Below are positions 1 through 11,475 of a stretch of DNA of 64,000 nt, piece after piece (the first letter of the stretch is position 1; each line of letters begins with the position of its first letter). The notes beneath the pieces were generated by a model. That model worked only from the letters and a program-made list of their open reading frames with translations, searched no databases and was not told the origin of the DNA. The stretch comes from Ascarosepion bandense (taxonomy: Eukaryota; Mollusca; Cephalopoda; Sepiida; Sepiidae). Position numbers and translations under genes: made by a program. Location of the stretch: positions 1,186,501 through 1,250,500 of the forward strand of contig JBBBDQ010001688.1 of NCBI GenBank assembly GCA_037127315.1, given 5' to 3'.

Positions 1-188
1 CTTATATAATTAATGTCATAGTTTTATTGCCTTTTATTTTACTATTCGGAGCAGATTTTGCAAAAAGAGGCCAACTGCTTGAAAAAATTAATTAATGATT
101 TCCATTACCCAAAGAGTCCTGCGTTTAACTATTAAAACAAATTTTCGAAACAAAATTTATGTTTTTTTAAGTTTCATCAACAGTAACA

Positions 189-246
<58 letters not shown>

Positions 247-620
247 AAGGCTTTCTAAAAATAATTATTTAAAAAATAATTTCATTCATTTGTGAATAAG
301 TCTTGAAAGTTACATTGAAATCCTATCTGATTTTTGCCAGAATTTCCAAATTAATGTGTTTTTCACCAAAAAAAAAAAAAATTATGCATTGTAAACTCTA
401 GTAACAATTTGGTTCCTCGCTGACGAAAAACAAAAAAATATTTTTTACCAAAATTTCGAACGTGTTAGAAAGGATTAAAAGTTTATTAAAAATAATTTTA
501 AAATACTTTGATCTTTCCTCTTACTAATAATATAAACATTTTGATGGAAAAACTTTGTTTTATTAAATTTGGGGCCATTTTCTGTTTTTTAAGCGAATTA
601 GTGGAGGTACCTAGGGACCT
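1..620 (+). repeat. Dispersed AT-rich repeat, family A, copy 1
   Basis: This stretch matches 12030-12770 in the same orientation over about 600 bp, with scattered substitutions and indels. Shared landmarks include AATGTCATAGTT near the start, ATTTCGAACGTGTTA at about 455-470, the TACTTTGATCTTTC block and GGAGGTACCTA near the end. It has no credible open frame and no terminal repeats I can see; the window start cuts its left edge. Its class is unknown; it could be a non-autonomous element or the untranslated part of a larger one. Confidence 0.7.
193..244. repeat. (TA)n microsatellite
   Basis: About 26 TA units inside family A copy 1. Copy 2 has no TA array at the matching place (near 12230), so the array grew after the copies separated. 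Confidence 0.95.
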
Positions 621-1333
621 TTACTTTATTGCAAGAATTCGCGATACCTAAGTTTTAAAACTAATTTTAAAAATTAAAAAACTTTATTGAAGTTTTCATT
701 TTAGATTTAATTGAAAGCTAAAGGATTAAATTTACTACTCCTAGTAAGCAAAATACTCTGTAGAGTAATTTCAAACAGAATTTATATCTAATTGAATCTA
801 TTCACGTCTTGCGCGGGGGGGGGGGGGGATAGCTTATTAGCCCCACTTTTTAGTCGCCTTTCATTGCAATGTAATTTTCTTCATTAAAGAAACTGCCAAA
901 GATATAACGTATCTTATAGATAATCTGATTTGAAACAAATATTATTCACTTTTGGAGTGAACAAAACAAGATCTAGATTTAAAATTAGAATTCAAATGCT
1001 AACCACTGACTCATTGATTTTGTTAGAAATTAAAAAAACTTTCACACCTTGATGCTAAATGTTTTTCGGCCAATAGAAAACTAGGAAACATCTAAAAAGC
1101 AAATAATCTTCAATTATCAGAAACAAATTCTTTTTACGGACCTTTTCGCGAGCCGACGCGAAGTTTGTTCGTCGCCCATGAAAAGGCCAGAATCATATTC
1201 GCGAGTGAATTCCCAAATGACCTTTTCGGGCCCCACAAACGAAATATAAGACGGGCAAATTTGCCTGTCGCCAGAAAGAAAATGACGATCCCATTAACAC
1301 GTCACTTGACAAACGTCAAGCGATCATTATTAT

Positions 1334-1336
<3 letters not shown>
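621..1336. other. No gene recognised
   Basis: AT-rich sequence with a run of about 14 G at 815-828 and a less AT-rich patch at 1140-1320. An open frame from 1165 runs into the CT array and looks fortuitous. Confidence 0.6.

Positions 1337-1395
<59 letters not shown>
1337..1395. repeat. (CT)n microsatellite
   Basis: About 29 uninterrupted CT units. It creates a false Leu-Ser-repeat reading frame. Confidence 0.95.
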
Positions 1396-1398
<3 letters not shown>

Positions 1399-1779
1399 CC
1401 TTTTCACCCGTCTGTCTTTTTTTATACTTTATAGTTTTTATGCGCGTCGACATCCTCGTAAAACTAATGTTCTCGGATTTTCGCCGAATAAGAATCCTTG
1501 TGTGGGTTGCCTGAAGACAATTTAGCTTGATGATTCAATTTTTAGGAGATATTTCCCAGCAGCTAAACTGGTAAGTCATAACTGCGAGATTAGGGGTCAC
1601 GTAAAAAAGAATATGCCATAAATCTACTTCACTTGAAATTGGAACCACGAACGGATCAACAAGGTACGAGACAAGGCGTGATTCATTCACTATCTCAAAC
1701 ACTAGTCTAAAAGTTAACCCCTCCCACCAGCTCTATTCATTATGCTAGCAGATCAAAACAATGTCGTCAAACCGGTTTG
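1396..1779. other. No gene recognised
   Basis: Unique-looking sequence between the CT array and the Gypsy relic. It may hold decayed gag of that element, but I see no motif. Confidence 0.4.
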
Positions 1780-1786
1780 ATACAGC

Positions 1787-2056
1787 ATGGCGCATCTTGC
1801 GTGGAATGGAAAGCGATTTGAAGGAAATGTCCCAGATCCGCTGCCATCACTGACAATAGAAGGGGTTATAATTAATCAAACACACGCGTCATTTGGACGC
1901 ACCAAAACTGGTCCAATTAGCCGAGGTACTCATCGCATCCCCGCGTTCGCTGACACAAGGGCTCAAACTTGTTCAAGTCGTCCAGAGATATTAAAATACT
2001 CAGGTGCCCAGATGTGTACCTCGTGCCTACTATTCATTGAATATGTAGCATCATAG
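1787..2056 (+). pseudogene. Gypsy protease relic
   Basis: An 89-residue open segment holds ADTRAQTCSS, which corresponds to the retroviral-type aspartic protease active site DTGA with Gly replaced by Arg. In the family this enzyme cuts the Gag-Pol polyprotein and works as a dimer. The replaced glycine and the downstream stop make it inactive by inference. Confidence 0.65.
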
Positions 2057-2545
2057 ACAACCAACTTCATATGAAATATATGTCTTTTATGCATATAAGA
2101 ATTGGTTCGTGGGAGACAGAACAGGTGTTGTGTCAAACAATACGTCTAGTTTTTATCAGAATCTGCTCTGAAGACCTACATATGTTGACACCTAATTTTC
2201 CAGTCCAGACATCACGGCCCAACTCCTTGAAGGGTGCAAAGGAAAATTAACTGTACCCATGCCTACACAGCAAACCAATTCCATCGTTGCCTAATACAAT
2301 CCCTTTCTTTTCGATGGAAGACAACAGCTGCCTACTGAAACAATATGTGGCCATTTCAAGTCCATACATGCCCACACTAACCCTTACAGACCATGACAAG
2401 AAAGCTATTACACATTAACTTCGTCCCTAATGTAACGCAATCAGCGGTCCACACACTAATCCTTGTCCCTCACCGTTGAAAGAAGATAGTGAAACAAGGC
2501 AATGGGTATAATTGAACTGGTGCCAGTGGACACTCCTATGACCTG

Positions 2546-3330
2546 ATGCTCAAGGATGGTAGTCGCACCCACAAAAGACGGCTTCCCCAGAAGCATGGTG
2601 GATTAAAAAAACTGAACGCTGCCTCCTTAAGGGAAACTCATCACACCAAGTCCCCATTTAATCTGGTCTACATCGTTCCGACTCAGACAAAGAAACCATT
2701 CTCGATGCATGAAACAGGTATTACACCTTACCACTTTCACCAACCACACAAGATGACACTACATCTATCACTGAATGGGGCCAGTACGGATATCTTCGTG
2801 CTCCCCAGGAATTTCACGCGTCTGGAGACGGGTACATCCATCGGTTCGACGTTATTAAGGCGGACATGGTTCGAAAAGCCTGTTACATAGACGAGAGCCT
2901 CCTTTGAAACGATTCTATAGAATCCTCGTTCTGGCACACAATGGAATATACTACCCACTGTTGGAAGAATGGGATTGTATTTAACCCTGACAAATTCCAA
3001 TTTACAGTGAATAATGTAGAGTTTGCCAGATTATTTATAACGGCTAATGGTGTGAAACCAACAAAGTAAATAAGGCCATCCTTCATATTTCTATGCCTAC
3101 AAGTATCATGGGCGTCCGGTTTTGATTTGGATTGTTGGATTGTTGAATCAAGTATCTTACGCATTCTCGCAAGCTGAGGTGATCGTCCCCTTCCGGGAAT
3201 TACTGCGCTCGATAAACCTAAAATTTCATTGTGACGAAATGCATGACAAACTTTTTGAGGAGTCGAAACGATTAATCGTGTGGAAAATTGAGGACGGAGT
3301 CAAGACGTTCGAGATGAGAATAAATTGACA
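2546..3330 (+). pseudogene. Gypsy reverse transcriptase relic
   Basis: Frames shift at least three times. The first open segment (114 residues from 2546) carries the RT N-terminal block KLNAASLRETHHTKSPFNL; it is followed in another frame by TEWGQYGYLRAPQEFHASG and by the catalytic region YIDESLL at 2884-2904, where the usual second Asp of the xxDD box reads Glu. The thumb and connection region continues to about 3330 (QVSYAFSQAEVIVPFRELL). In the family this domain copies the RNA genome into DNA. Confidence 0.75.
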
Positions 3331-3339
3331 TGCCTTCCA

Positions 3340-4225
3340 ACAGATTAAATCAGAAATCAGTGACTTTCTTTATCCTGGCGAATCGAACCCAAATTGCGGT
3401 GATGGTCACCGGAAAGTAATTTAGGCCGGATCTCGCTTAACCAACGATGGAGAATCCCAGTTCTAGATCTTGTCTATCATGTCGGATGTTTATATTGGGA
3501 TACCCAGATTTTCTCGTTACCACATCAACCACTCATAAACTTTTTCTCAGATCGGGCCCTCGAAAACATAAAGAACCCACGTCTATTCAATTTCAAGGAA
3601 CGCACACTAATGTATAAATTCATTATTAACATCTCCCTGGAAAAACTTAAAGCTACACCGACTGCGAATCCCGGTACCCAGCAGAAGACTCGATAGGGAA
3701 CATTTCCAAATATTATCTTTACATGTACAACAGAAGCGTAGACGGTCATTTTATGAGGTGACCGCAACTGATGCTGTTGAACCAATCGACAGTACATTAA
3801 ATACAGTACTGTATTTATGTGCACATACGAGCATGACACCAGATTGACGGCTAATCCCATGGGATAGGATCGTTGCCTTGACAGCCGTTGATGAAGAATG
3901 TTGGACACCGACGGAATATATATGGACTGGTTTCCCTAAATCACGTCATAACCTCCTGTCAGTGATCTCTCGGTTTTAGACCAGACGCCGAGGGAGTATC
4001 GACCAAAGAAAATAAGATCCTTATACCAACGACAACTTCGTACGGAAGTACTTGAATCCCTATATTCTGCACACCAGGGTGTAAATAGTATGTTAACAAA
4101 TGCAAGACAACACCTATTTGACCTGGTTTGGATGTCAACATCCGAGAGACAAGAGCACAATGCCTGATATGTAAATATATCGCCTCATCACAGCGCAAAA
4201 AGCTCTTGACGCCGCCGTATTTCAA
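3340..4225 (+). pseudogene. Gypsy RNase H and integrase N-terminus relic
   Basis: Around 3375-3660 frames read fragments typical of the Ty3/Gypsy RNase H domain, ending in a FKERTLMY-like segment. Around 4020-4225 the frames read an integrase zinc-binding segment of the HxxxH...CxxC type (SAHQGVNSM..., ETRAQCLICK). No catalytic DDE core is visible; the element stops near 4240. Confidence 0.65.
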
Positions 4226-4240
4226 AAGTCCATGTTAATT

Positions 4241-4620
4241 TGCTAGAAACGAATGTACATCCTGAGATTTTTCTTGTTCGATCCAAAATATACAATATAC
4301 TTTATTAAAATTAGATTTTTACAAATTCCCACAAATAATAGATGCAATTTAATTGTGTGAACTGCCTTTCGAGTCTGATTTGCCAGACCAACGCATCACT
4401 AAAGTACTTGATCTGTGAAATGAGAAAATGACCTACATTAAAATATACATAAAAAATAGATATATACGGAATATGATGAGAAAAAGAAGTAGTATTTTAT
4501 TTAATATACTATAATAATATAGTAAACAAATAATACCTTATTGTAATGTAGATATGTAATATTTCATTAGATAATGCGCAACATCCACAGACAGACATCG
4601 TCTAGTGTTCTATAAACAGC
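4241..4620. other. AT-rich spacer, no gene recognised
   Basis: Between the Gypsy relic and the Tx1-like LINE. No motif or repeat match seen. Confidence 0.5.
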
Positions 4621-4859
4621 TAAGTGGCGAGCGGACAGTAATATTTTTGTATTTGTATCTTGCTGATACGAGAAAAAAGTGATTGAGAATTGCTACTACA
4701 ACTGTCATTGCCACCCCCTGACAAGTGTTTTCACTTCGTGACTTGTTTGAATAACGAGTGGAACAGTAAGTGACCTATTTTTGTCCGTGTTTTAGTACTG
4801 TTTTGCACGTTTGTCCATATTGGGTTTTGTGTTGCAAGAACGTTTGTCTTTTACAACAT

Positions 4860-6420
4860 TTTGTTTTCCGTAGGCTGACGTGGGAGCCCCACCACTATAG
4901 AGGCGTCACCCCAGAGCCCGAAACAACTCTCCTCTATTCCGCCATCAGCGTGGGCAACTGATACATTTAAAAAGGGCACGGAATACTATGAGGCCCAGAA
5001 GGTTGTGTACAAAGATTTAATTTCGGGAAACGAGCTCTTAACAGTTTCTTCTGTCCTTGAAGCAGTAAGTACCAGAACGATCTTCCTGCTGACCACGGAT
5101 GTCAAAACGCATAAATTGATGCGAGTCAGCAGGAAGATAATAGAGGAGGCTTTGAAAGGCCACAACTTAACTCCACAAGTGCTATTAAGGCGGTCGAACC
5201 CTATGTGAGCAATCCGGGAAGGAAGCATACTCATCACGATATCAAATATTTCGGAGAACCATTTGATAGGTTCCTTTGCCCATTACAGTAAGGAATGTCA
5301 TTTCTGCAAAAGTAAAAGAAGACATTACGACCCGATATGTATTCTTGAAGGTGAAAATGTACCGTAAATGCTTTAACATCTCCGATATAATAACGTGCAG
5401 AGGCCGGAATATTCTGGTCTTGTGGCGTGGTGGGGCATTTATCAAAGGAACCTGATGCTACAAACGCAGTAACCAACTCAGCAAATAAGAACACCTAAGG
5501 AAGCAGTGGAGTTAGACAAGTCAGACCAACCACCCAATGACCATAGTGAACGACAGCAAGTAGTTAGGAGAAGACAAAATTGCAACACCTCCTCCTCCTC
5601 GGTTTGATATTCCAACAAAAGCAGAAACAAGAAAAGTAGCAACAACAGACTCAGCAACAGCAACAACAGAAACAGAAGTGGTATCAGCAGGAACAACAGA
5701 AGCAGCAACTATAGAAACTGCACAAACAGCAGCAGCAGCAGCAGTAAAACAAAAGCAACCACAGTAGCTGCAACAGCAGCAGCAACAAGAGCAACTGCAG
5801 CTACAACAACAACGACAACAACAGTAGCAAATTAAAGGCACAAAGTTGGGAGATATGCCCCCACTGCGATCTTCTTTTTGAAAAGGGAAAGGAGGGGAGG
5901 GGGATGAAGAGGAGGAGGAGGGACAAGTTGTATAAAAAAGAAAAGAAATCAGGTCGGAGAAAGTTATGGAACATTCCAAGTCTCAATCCGCCCCCCCTCC
6001 TTCCCCAAACAGAAATGAGCCTAGTTATGCCCAAAAAGCAAAGAGCTTCACCTCTTCCTCTAGTAAGAATTCACCATCTCCCTCTCCATACCAACCACTA
6101 AACCGTAAAAAAATAGTTCCCTAATAGGGAGGCGATCTGTCAGATCGACAGAAAGGCGCTTGAGAAGGATCGTTCTACAAAAGAAAAGCCCTATTGTTTT
6201 TCTTCGAGTGTACATTGGTTGACTTCCCGTCGACGGAAGACCCCAGGAATTTCCCCGAAGCTCCGGAGGTAATAACCTTCATTAGAAATACAGGTGAAAC
6301 CTCCAAGTATGGGACCACCTGGCCGGAGCAAAAGATTCTTTCTCAAATATCAGGATGGCTGAAATGGGGACTCCGGATATAAAGAAATTATCAAAGTTAC
6401 CTGCAAGAAAAAACTCAGCT
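4860..6420 (+). pseudogene. Tx1-like ORF1 relic
   Basis: Open fragments at 4990-5208 and 6194-6420 read as parts of an ORF1-type RNA-binding protein. The last reads PEAPEVITFIRNTGETSKYG and continues in another frame as MAEMGTPDIKKLSKLPARKN. The middle (about 5620-5830) is a Gln/Asn/Thr-coding low-complexity stretch. Recognition is by resemblance to Tx1 ORF1 C-terminal regions and by position just before ORF2; it is weaker than the ORF2 call. Confidence 0.5.
5620..5830. repeat. CAA/CAG-rich low-complexity stretch
   Basis: An imperfect mix of CAA, CAG, AGC and ACA triplets, which produces long false Ser/Cys/Leu frames on the minus strand. Confidence 0.85.
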
Positions 6421-6429
6421 ATTCTCTAC

Positions 6430-8770
6430 CACACTTATATAGGGCTCTTAAGTTAATTTTCCCGATGGACATTGGCGCGATTGTCCTGGATGGACATACG
6501 TCGGAGATAGGCACAAGGAGCCTGGGACAATCTGTCGGGTTCCTAAGACTCGCAGATTTTCGTCCAGTCTGCGTCTAAGGGATACATTTTAATATGTCTT
6601 TTAAGCTAGCCAGTTTGAGTGCAATGGACTTGAGTGATTGGAGTAAGAATGCACGCCTGCTTCGTGATCTCTTGTCCTTCGGTTAAGATGTGGCCACGAT
6701 CCGGGCGACACACATTTTGGGGGAAGATGATGCTCGTATGCTGTCTAGCGATTTTCTTGTCTATTCACCATACTGGGGACTGCTGGCCAGAGGTAATTCT
6801 TCGCTGGTCAAATGTATCCTGGATTCAAAAGTGGACCTTGTCCATGTCGATGCGTGGGGGAGAGGGTTGATTGTGGCCGATATTGCTATGAAAAGTTGCC
6901 GTTTCGGATCGTTACGGTTTATGCACCCAACGATCGCAAAGAGTGTGTACTCTTTTTGAGGTTAGTTAGGGTCGTCGCGATTAGTCTTAATGGGCAACTG
7001 GAATGCCATCTTTGACCCGAAGAGTCGATCTATATTTGCTAGGTTGTCCCAATTTCCACCGGTTAGGCTATTTTAACGGTACACATGTCTGTTCCCGGAT
7101 GGTGCTAGATGCTAGGCCTAGAATGTCTGGATAGTGTAAGTTCAATTTGTTTTTACTGGACAGGCGGGTACAGCTAACTAGATTCGTGCAGCGGAAACTA
7201 GTGGGGCAGTTATTGGAAAGAAGTGGTAGGAGAAGCAGAAGGATAGTATTAGGTATTTTATCTTCGAATATAGTCCACGTCCCGCTCTAGATAAGGCCCA
7301 AAAAGTGAAAACTCTCAAGGATAGTCTGTTTCGTGAAGACGTTGGGGGGATTCACTAGAGATAGGTTTAACTAAGCAGGTTAGCTACGAGGTGAGCTCAC
7401 AGAGGACATTGAGTCGGCAGTGGCAAGTTTCCGGGATTTGATGGCCTCACCATTTGTCACACATCTTTTTGATTGTCATGTTAAGCCAATGGTTCCGGCA
7501 GAGGCCCATCCCCGACTGGATCTGTAGGGGTCTTAACATGCTGTTGAAAAAGAGCAAGGATGGTGGGCGGCATCTAGAGGATTATAGGCCTGTAACTGCT
7601 AAATGCGGGGTGCGTTGTGGTGCAGTGAATATCGGCTCGGAACGACAAATGGGGAGCCTAGTTCGAATTCCAGTTGAATTTCTTGCATTCACTTACGCAT
7701 AAGTACCCTTTGGAAAGGTATTAATTCGTCTCTTCCCTCCAGTTATGGGTTAAATAATAGGACAGATTGGGTTTTATACCCTTAGCTGGCAACCAGTCTT
7801 CCGCAGAAAGTAATGGCAACTTACTGCGTGATAATCATCTGCCCAGTCAGTCATGTCTCTTTCGAGACATGATCGCCCAAGCGTGTGTCACGTATGACAC
7901 TTAAATGACTGACTGACTGACTGACTGACCTACTAAATACAGTGTTAAAGTTTTCGGTTAAAGATTTGGCTAAGATCCTGATGGAGCGTTTGCAGTCAGT
8001 TGGCGAGATTCTGTTGAAACCCAAGTAAGGTATTAGATAGGGTCGACCATCAGTACCTGACTGCTGTTATGCAGGCTGCCGGATTCAAACCCGACTTCTG
8101 AAGTGAATCAGCATCCTGTAACGATCCCCTAAGGCTGTGCTGCAGGTGAACGGAAAGCGGTCACGCGCTTTTACGCTGTCTCGGTCGGTTTGTCAGCGTT
8201 GTCTACTGGCGCCGCTTTAGCTTTAAAGCCTCTCCTGCGCTGACTGAAGCACAGGGCGTGCCGTTCAGTTCTAAGAGGAATCGTTGTTCCTGGTGGTGCT
8301 CAAGCCAATTTTTCCGTGTATGCTAATGACGTATCCATTTTATGTGTCGTGTCGTAGAGACATTGAGGTAGTACAGATGGCGCTTGAAAGGTACGAAATT
8401 GTCACAGAGGCCAAGATTAACTGTAGTGGGTCTTCCGACTTGCGGTTAGGTGCTTGGAAGTGGGATTGCTCTTCCGGAACTCTTTTGTTGAACTAATGGA
8501 CCCGTCCACATTCTTGGAGTTGAAGAATTGGTCGGAGGTACAGGCAACGGTCGAAGCGGCGTTTCGGACTTGGCTCTGAAGGCGGTTGTCTGTGAATGAC
8601 TGAGGTGTGTGTCACTTCTTTCCTTCCGCCCTTTACTGGTTGTCTGTACAACCTCTCTGTAAGAAGGTGCTCGAACGCTTGTTCTCCTTCCTCTGGTGGG
8701 GTTGTGGAAAGCATCAAGTCGTTGACTCGAGAAGATTCGTAGAAAACAAGAATGTTCACATTCTTTGATT
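6430..8770 (+). pseudogene. Tx1-like ORF2 (endonuclease/RT) relic
   Basis: Segments in shifting frames read, in order: an endonuclease part (HILGEDDARMLSSDFLVYSP, then VDLVHVDAWGRGLIVADIA, then a VTVYAPNDRKE block at about 6915); an RT entry region with SQWFRQRPIPDWICRGLNML and EDYRPVT just before the SINE; then, after the SINE, AKILMERLQ, and from 8340 to 8500 a VQMALERYEIVTEAKINCSG block followed by SSDLRLGAWKWDCSSGTLLL. These match the order in Tx1/L1-type ORF2. The catalytic xxDD region is decayed. Confidence 0.75.
7605..7932 (+). mobile_element. tRNA-derived SINE, family 1, full copy
   Basis: About 328 bp inserted in the Tx1 ORF2 relic and flanked by CTAAAT at 7599-7604 and 7933-7938, a likely target duplication. 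The head has a pol III A-box-like TGGTGCAGTG and a B-box-like GTTCGAATTCC. The body carries the conserved hairpin CATGTCTCTTTCGAGACATG and the tail is (CTGA)n. The same family recurs in both orientations at about ten other places in the window. Such SINEs are transcribed by RNA polymerase III and moved by LINE enzymes. Confidence 0.9.
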
Positions 8771-8839
8771 ACAGAACCTTATTTGTTTTGTTTGTTCTTT
8801 CTAGAACGGCATTACAACGAATTGTGAGAAAGGTTCCAG

Positions 8840-8882
8840 GATTTTTTATTTTATTTTATTTTATTTTATTTTATTTTATTTT
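8840..8882. repeat. (TTTTA)n microsatellite
   Basis: About eight TTTTA units, just beyond the Tx1 relic. Confidence 0.9.
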
Positions 8883-8912
8883 TCTGTTTGCTAAATCCTT
8901 CTCTCATCTTGT

Positions 8913-9690
8913 ACTCACTCACTGATCATTGCCAGCTGATAAAGAATCAAGTAAATGTTTTATTTTTTCAAAAGTCACATGTAGAGCATAAACAGCATCA
9001 AAATGTGCTGACCATTGTCTGTCAGACAGACGCTTGACCACAAAATCTTTGCCTAGAGATGATGTTAATAAATTCCGGAGATGAACAGAACCAGCAAAAT
9101 TAATACAGATGCTGAACAAAGTCAAAGAATTTTACAGACTGTTGACTATACTCTGCTGATTCTATTGCCACCAAGTTCAGGCCTTTTCCAACAGAGGCGA
9201 CATGGATAACAAACTCATTGATGAATCAGTGCATACAATTCTGTATATCATCCAGAGCTATTTGAGGTACTATCCTACGACTTATCATGGCAGATTGATA
9301 GTGGAATTTTGTTCTTTTTAAGAAAATCTACAACAGCGTCTGTTAGATCCATGAGAAAAAATGGGAATGAACATCAAGAAACTCTCCACACGCTCACAGC
9401 CTTTAACATACAGAACTGTAAATGTCAGGTGATCAGTATGGGAAATGTCTGAAGTGGAATCGGCACTTATTAAATAATACTTTTACTCCTTCAAGAATAG
9501 AACAAAAATCCTGTTGCCCCGTTCATTCAATAAATTCCTCACAAATATTTGGAGATAAATATAACGGATTTTCAGGATTTCCATGCATTTTGAAATGTAA
9601 ATCCATGAAAGGGTACAAATTCACTCAATAGCTTCTGCCGGAGGACAAATTTTTCTAACAAGATTTCTCGAATATTCAGGCTGGTACATG
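8913..9690 (-). pseudogene. hAT-like transposase relic (DUF4371 type)
   Basis: The minus strand reads, in broken frames from about 9640 down to 8919, pieces that resemble hAT/ZMYM1-like transposase-derived proteins. The clearest is a 68-residue segment with VVKRLSDRQWSAHFDAVYAL, which fits the RLSDTRWSAR block of this group. Several stops interrupt it. The adjoining sequence at 9640-9690 and 9967-10020 recurs at 63145-63245, so it belongs to a repeated element. It is an inactive DNA-transposon relic; a domesticated host gene is unlikely given the stops. Confidence 0.5.
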
Positions 9691-9695
9691 TAAAT

Positions 9696-9960
9696 CGGGG
9701 TGCCGAGCTCGAATTCCAGTTGAATTGCTTGCATTCACTTACGCGTAAATACCTTTGCGAAAGGTATTAATTCGTCTCTTCTCTCTAACTATGGATCAAA
9801 TAACAGGACAGATTGAGTTCTATAGCATTGGTTGGCAACCAGTTTACCGCAGAAAGTAATGGCAACCTACTGCGGGATAATCTTCTTCCCAGTCTGTCAT
9901 GTCTCTTTGGAGACATGATCGCCCAAGCGTGTGTATGGCACTTAACTGACGGACTGACAC
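9696..9960 (+). mobile_element. SINE family 1, 5'-truncated copy with target duplication
   Basis: It begins inside the tRNA-like head just before the B box and runs through the hairpin to the CTGA tail. It is flanked by ACATGTAAAT (9686-9695) and ACACGTAAAT (9957-9966). The same surrounding sequence without a SINE occurs at 63145-63245, which gives the empty site within this window. Confidence 0.9.
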
Positions 9961-10046
9961 GTAAATAAATGAATATATTGTTTAATAATAAAAACAGAGC
10001 ATCATCTATTTTAACGTGCTGTATATATGTATATATATACTAGTAG

Positions 10047-10419
10047 TATAACCCGGCGTTGCTCGGGTGTAATGAAAGCTTTAAAACTAATCCTTGGAGC
10101 TCAGACTCTTTGGACGTTGGCATGAAAGACTAAAAAGCAATAGTTGTTTCCAGTTAAAGCGAAACCGTAGACTGAAAGAAAAATGAATGGATGTAAGTCA
10201 AATTTTGATTTCCTGCTATCGATATCAAATAAGCTTTTTTCGTCGTAAACTGAATTTTGAAGTCTAAATAAATCCTCTGAGTAAATGGTATCATGGATGA
10301 GACAAGAACTACAATTATACCTACTTAGAGCCAAACCCAAAGCAAAAACTGAAATGAAAGGGCTGAAAAAATACAGACATACAGGCAGATAAACACACAC
10401 ACACACACAAACATCTTGC

Positions 10420-10471
<52 letters not shown>

Positions 10472-10696
10472 CGATTTTCTGCACTAATGTAAGAACCGCA
10501 ACCTTCTGACTATCGTTTCTTATGTCTTTGTCTATGAGTGTTTCAAATTTGATTAAAATCGAACCACTCCTTCTATAACCCGACTTTTTCGATTATCGAC
10601 ACAAAACATAGCTAAGAACACTCGCAGACGCTTATAGTACAACTGTGTAAATTTTCAAGAATTTTTGGTTCAGCCTTTTCGGACTCTATAGGTAAC

Positions 10697-10749
<53 letters not shown>

Positions 10750-10775
10750 AAGTTCTATTTATAAATAAGTTTAGA
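10047..10775 (+). repeat. Dispersed repeat family B, copy 1
   Basis: It starts CTAGTAGTATAACCCGG, carries the small hairpin CCCGGCGTTGCTCGGG, and ends with a CA array followed by a TTTATAAATAAGTTTAGATA tail. Two more copies lie at 33035-33832 (minus) and 34884-35658 (plus). No open frame is convincing. Internal CA and TA arrays differ in length among the copies. Its class is unknown; the tail style recalls LINE or Helitron 3' ends, but I cannot decide. Confidence 0.85.
10425..10468. repeat. (TA)n microsatellite inside family B copy 1
   Basis: About 22 TA units; the corresponding site in copy 3 (35322) is much shorter. A second array, (AC)n at 10698-10744, lies near the element's tail. Confidence 0.95.
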
Positions 10776-11355
10776 TATATATCTTTCATTCAGAGTTTTT
10801 CTTTCAATGTTTTCTTTTCTTTTTTTAATACTTGATTTTATTTAGATTGTTTCTTTTTATCTTTTCCGTTACAAAACAAGTCTAAACCTGTCTTCCCATT
10901 TGGCCTTCAGCCTCTAAACTACCCACGCCAATTAATAATGAAATAAAAAAAAATGAAATGAAGAGAATCTAGAGGGTAAAAAGATAAAAGAAAAGAAATA
11001 TAGATATAATGCGTTATCTTGGCGGCAATGTTTGCAAAAATCCGTCGCGTCTCGGTTATCTCTGTCGCCATTAGGAATTTCACAGCGCGCCAACTCAAAC
11101 ATCGCTTATCCTGTAAATGTGGCAAAGTTAACAATATTTATTCTCATTGTTACAGTAATTTTATCGCCGGATTAGAATAAACAACTTGCAATTAATATTG
11201 ACTCAAATGTTAGAGGAAGTCAAGAAACTGGTGATCAAAATATATTTGTTTATCGGGTTAGACAGAGAATGCAATAAAAATTACACTTTTAACCTTTTCT
11301 GTGGCAATAGTTCGCATCAAGTGTTGCGTTTCTTTCTTTCTTTCTTTTTAAGACT
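10776..11355. other. No gene recognised
   Basis: AT-rich with a T-rich patch at 10795-10870. Short open frames here have no recognisable content. Confidence 0.5.
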
Positions 11356-11356
11356 T

Positions 11357-11392
<36 letters not shown>

Positions 11393-11412
11393 GGTTCACC
11401 ATTCTCTCTCTC

Positions 11413-11451
<39 letters not shown>

Positions 11452-11475
11452 AATTAATAATAATAATAATAATAC
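11356..11475. repeat. (CTAT)n, (CT)n and (AAT)n arrays in series
   Basis: Three adjacent arrays: CTAT at 11356-11390, CT (one interruption) at 11403-11450, and AAT at 11455-11475. The AAT array directly precedes an R4-type fragment. Confidence 0.95.

Larger units (their letters stand above)
1780..4240 (+). mobile_element. Ty3/Gypsy-type LTR retrotransposon, decayed pol
   Basis: Translated pieces in several frames line up in the order protease, reverse transcriptase, RNase H and integrase zinc finger, the usual Ty3/Gypsy pol order. Stops and frameshifts break it into at least six segments, so it cannot make a polyprotein. I found no LTR pair. The call rests on reading conserved motifs such as KLNAASLRETHHTKSPFNL in the RT and an H2C2-like integrase segment. 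This is a single old copy. Confidence 0.8.
4621..8770 (+). mobile_element. Tx1-like (L1 group) LINE, two-ORF relic
   Basis: The segment has the layout of a Tx1-clade non-LTR retrotransposon: a leader, an ORF1 relic (about 4860-6420), then an ORF2 relic with endonuclease and reverse transcriptase pieces (about 6430-8770). Frames are broken many times, and part of the RT core is missing. A 328-bp SINE sits inside the RT at 7605-7932. The 3' end of ORF2 is lost; the relic fades at about 8770. Members encode an APE-type endonuclease and RT that insert copies by target-primed reverse transcription. Confidence 0.7.

Noticed and set aside
1165..1434. Open frame ending in a Leu-Ser repeat
   Set aside because: A third of it is a CT microsatellite and the rest resembles nothing; no support for a gene.
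5478..5979. Ser/Cys/Leu-rich minus-strand frames
   Set aside because: They are the reverse reading of the CAA/CAG-rich stretch of the ORF1 relic.
10101..10484. Frames with Tyr-Ile repeats, here and at about 20 other places
   Set aside because: They are translations of TA arrays and of family B sequence, not genes.
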